Shown here: positions 7,672 to 8,975 of the stretch, one piece after another
Layout: each line of letters begins with the position of its first letter
Numbering within the stretch: the first letter of the stretch is position 1
Assembly (NCBI GenBank): GCA_903944755.1
Contig: CAJATB010000219.1
Location: 1-8,975, forward strand
Source of the DNA: an uncultured Bacteroidota bacterium
GTDB lineage: Bacteria > Bacteroidota > Bacteroidia > Chitinophagales > Chitinophagaceae
Direction: 5' to 3'
Length of the DNA stretch: 8,975 nucleotides
Program-made: the position numbers and the translations under genes
The notes under the pieces: model-generated
Databases searched by the model: none
Seen by the model: the letters and a program-made list of their open reading frames with translations, nothing else
What the model was told of the DNA's origin: nothing

Positions 7672-8514
7672 TTATTTCTTTAATTGTTTTATTCTTTTAG
7701 CGATTGCATCTTTAGCTTGTGGAATAGTTACCCGCTCATTTACTTTGGTATACCATTCAATAGCTAACTGTTTTTTGTCGGTCAATTCATAACATTCAGC
7801 CAAGTTAACCATAGCTTCTAAATTATTACTATCCTCTTTTAATACAGCAATGAATCTTTCGATTGCCTTGTCATACTGTCCAGATTTTTTGCCGCCCAAT
7901 CCTAACATTAATTGCCCGTAAGTATTATGTGGATTTTTATCCAGTACTTCCTTAATTTTTTGGATACCTGCCATTGGGTTGTCTGATAAATTACCAAACA
8001 AATAGCAAGCACCTAAATTAACAATTGCTGAATCGTTATTAGGATTGAAAACCAATGCTTTCTCTAAAAGAACTTTAGCATTTCCTGCTATCCAAGGTTG
8101 CATATCAGGAGGTGCTTCAGGTGAGGTTAAGTTATCAACCAGCAACTGGGCTGCAAAAGTGAGGCTTTTTTCAGAATTTTCCAACAAAGCAGCGGTGTAA
8201 GTGTAATAAAAGTAAGGTTCAGGCTTGCCGACGGTATTTCCCCAAAAAGTAGCCATCTCCCTATAAACGTGTAAACTATCGGCTTTGTTTTTGCATTTAA
8301 CTAGTTCATTATCAAGTGATAGTAATGTAATTTTATGTTCAGCACTAAGTGCTAATTTGGCATTTTCTAGTACACTAGCGTTAGTAATTGCTTGGTGTTG
8401 CCCTGTTGCTGAGTCAGGAGAAATAGTTGATTTTTTGAATCTTGGGGCCAGAAAGTAAAGGGTGCTTAATAAAACTAAGCTAGTAAGCACCAGAATAAGT
8501 TGTGTTTTCTTCAA
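7672..8514 (-). CDS. Membrane-anchored tetratricopeptide-repeat protein
   Basis: A 280-residue protein with one N-terminal hydrophobic segment (about 5-23, LILVLTSLVLLSTLYFLAP preceded by KK), best read as an uncleaved signal anchor: there is no lipobox cysteine and no good signal-peptidase site. A polar linker (about 25-60) and a helical region follow, then at least three TPR-like units: about 144-192 (WIAGNAKVLLEKALVFNPNN ending near 160, then a unit with GIQKIKEVLDKNP), about 197-230 (GQYDKAIERFIAVLKED) and about 232-262 (AMVNLAECYELTDKKQLAIE). TPRs are protein-binding scaffolds; the partner is unknown. The bulk probably faces the periplasm. The start is TTG at 8514, as no ATG or GTG lies in frame between it and the upstream stop; it gives a proper KK-plus-hydrophobic N-terminus. 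It sits 26 nt after HU and 25 nt before the COX24-like gene, so it is co-transcribed. Function unknown. Confidence 0.88.
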   Translation of the reverse strand: MKKTQLILVLTSLVLLSTLYFLAPRFKKSTISPDSATGQHQAITNASVLENAKLALSAEHKITLLSLDNELVKCKNKADSLHVYREMATFWGNTVGKPEPYFYYTYTAALLENSEKSLTFAAQLLVDNLTSPEAPPDMQPWIAGNAKVLLEKALVFNPNNDSAIVNLGACYLFGNLSDNPMAGIQKIKEVLDKNPHNTYGQLMLGLGGKKSGQYDKAIERFIAVLKEDSNNLEAMVNLAECYELTDKKQLAIEWYTKVNERVTIPQAKDAIAKRIKQLKK

Positions 8515-8540
8515 GGTTGGTCGGTTTCTAGCAAAGGTAA

Positions 8541-8825
8541 TTACTTACGTTTGCTTTTAACCTCGTTTACAAATTCTTTTGCAGGTTTAAATGCAGGGAT
8601 AAAATGCTCAGGAATTTCAACAGCAATATTCTTTTTAATATTACGTCCAATTTTAGCGGCTCTTTTTTTAGTAATAAAGCTGCCAAAGCCACGTATATAT
8701 ATGTTTTGGCCATTTGCTAAGTTCTCTTTTACTTCCTTAAACATGGTTTCTAAAGTAACTAAAACGTCTACCTTAGGAATCCCTGTTTTCTCAGAGATTT
8801 GATTTATTAGATCAGATTTTCTCAT
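8541..8825 (-). CDS. HU/IHF-family nucleoid DNA-binding protein
   Basis: A 94-residue DNA-bending protein of the DNABII family, active as a dimer that compacts and architecturally shapes the chromosome. The helical dimer domain (1-41, MRKSDLINQISEKTG...) leads to the family signature IRGFGSF (44-50), then the beta-arm with RAAKIGRN (55-62) and the closing IPAFKPAKEF (76-85). At the arm tip, where most HU/IHF proteins have RNPxTG with an intercalating proline, this protein reads RNIKKN; this substitution is, as I recall, usual in Bacteroidota HU, so DNA kinking may differ. Length is normal. It is the first gene of the HU-TPR-COX24 operon. Upstream there is no Shine-Dalgarno sequence and no clear promoter; a divergent reading frame may begin only about 42 nt away. 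It could equally be labelled IHF-like. Confidence 0.95.
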   Translation of the reverse strand: MRKSDLINQISEKTGIPKVDVLVTLETMFKEVKENLANGQNIYIRGFGSFITKKRAAKIGRNIKKNIAVEIPEHFIPAFKPAKEFVNEVKSKRK

Positions 8826-8867
8826 GATATTGGTTTTGGGGTTTGTGTATTAAAAATAAATGAAATT

Positions 8868-8975
8868 TTGAATAAGGACGATAAACTACTCAAAATCATT
8901 ACCAACTTAGAAAAAGATACTGTTTTGAACATAACAAAGCCCTTATTTTTAGAAAATTCTAATCTCATTAATGGC
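8868..8975 (+). CDS. Possible 5' end of a DNA-3-methyladenine (AlkA/HhH-GPD type) glycosylase; start uncertain, runs off window
   Basis: One plus-strand frame is open from 8811 to the window end (165 nt) in AT-rich DNA. From 8853 it reads KINEILNKDDKLL, then KIITNLEKDTVLN and ITKPLFLENSNLING, a Lys/Asp/Glu/Asn-rich composition typical of a real protein. It resembles the beginning of AlkA-type glycosylases, where a 'KDxxLxxII' helix and a short linker precede the segment leading to the conserved 'SQQLS' motif; that motif would lie just past the edge. These enzymes excise alkylated bases. No in-frame ATG exists. TTG at 8868 is the best visible start, given here. Alternatively, the out-of-frame ATG at 8861 would join this frame if the T-run at 8866-8869 had one more T. 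It is divergent from HU. The product assignment is tentative. Confidence 0.4.
   Translation, partial: MNKDDKLLKIITNLEKDTVLNITKPLFLENSNLING

Noticed and set aside
8500..8802. Plus-strand open frame of 100 codons across HU and the start of the TPR gene
   Set aside because: It lies opposite HU, whose protein match is unmistakable; the translated product has no recognisable features.
8826..8974. Minus-strand open frame from the window edge ending in TGA that overlaps the HU start codon
   Set aside because: Its translation is Ser/Leu/Phe/Ile-rich like a mirror frame, while the opposite strand gives a charged, protein-like sequence; both cannot easily be genes. The overlap of TGA with ATG looks operon-like but is probably chance.
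1..8975. CRISPR arrays, insertion sequences, phage genes, tRNA or rRNA genes, toxin-antitoxin or other defence genes
   Set aside because: I looked on both strands and saw no spaced direct repeats, transposase motifs, tRNA-like cloverleafs or rRNA segments. All substantial coding space is explained by housekeeping genes and the SusC/SusD pair.

Overview
The window comes from an AT-rich member of the Bacteroidota. The evidence is a SusC/SusD outer-membrane pair, start regions without Shine-Dalgarno sequences, an HU protein with the lineage's unusual arm tip, and a 31-codon COX24-like gene of the type I associate with this phylum. The order HU - TPR protein - COX24-like protein - RNase G suggests the Chitinophagaceae/Sphingobacteriia side of the phylum, but that is recalled gene order and not proven here.

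Layout: (1) 1-999, minus strand: the first 333 codons of radA (DNA recombination/repair ATPase); its 3' end lies outside the window. (2) 1000-1223: a very AT-rich divergent control region. (3) 1224-5714, plus strand: a two-gene operon, a SusC-type TonB-dependent transporter followed 21 nt later by its SusD-type surface lipoprotein. It is closed by a strong bidirectional terminator (about 5738-5777) that also serves the convergent RNase G gene. (4) 5815-7356, minus strand: RNase G, with a GTG start by my reading and a leader that can fold. (5) 7496-7537: hairpin terminator separating RNase G from the next operon. (6) 7551-8825, minus strand: a compact operon HU -> membrane-anchored TPR protein -> 31-residue COX24/mS38-like ribosomal protein, with 25-26 nt gaps. 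(7) 8868-8975, plus strand: the start of a divergent reading frame that runs off the window. It resembles the N-terminus of a DNA-3-methyladenine (AlkA-type) glycosylase but has no ATG.

Functionally this is mostly core Bacteroidota housekeeping (DNA repair, nucleoid, RNA decay, ribosome) with one nutrient-uptake operon inserted between radA and RNase G. The SusC/SusD pair has no carbohydrate-active enzyme, sugar sensor or sigma/anti-sigma pair beside it here, so its substrate cannot be named.

I do not see a clearly novel system. The points most worth checking are the 31-codon ribosomal-type gene, the ATG-less divergent frame at the right edge, the cluster of non-ATG starts, and the foldable RNase G leader.
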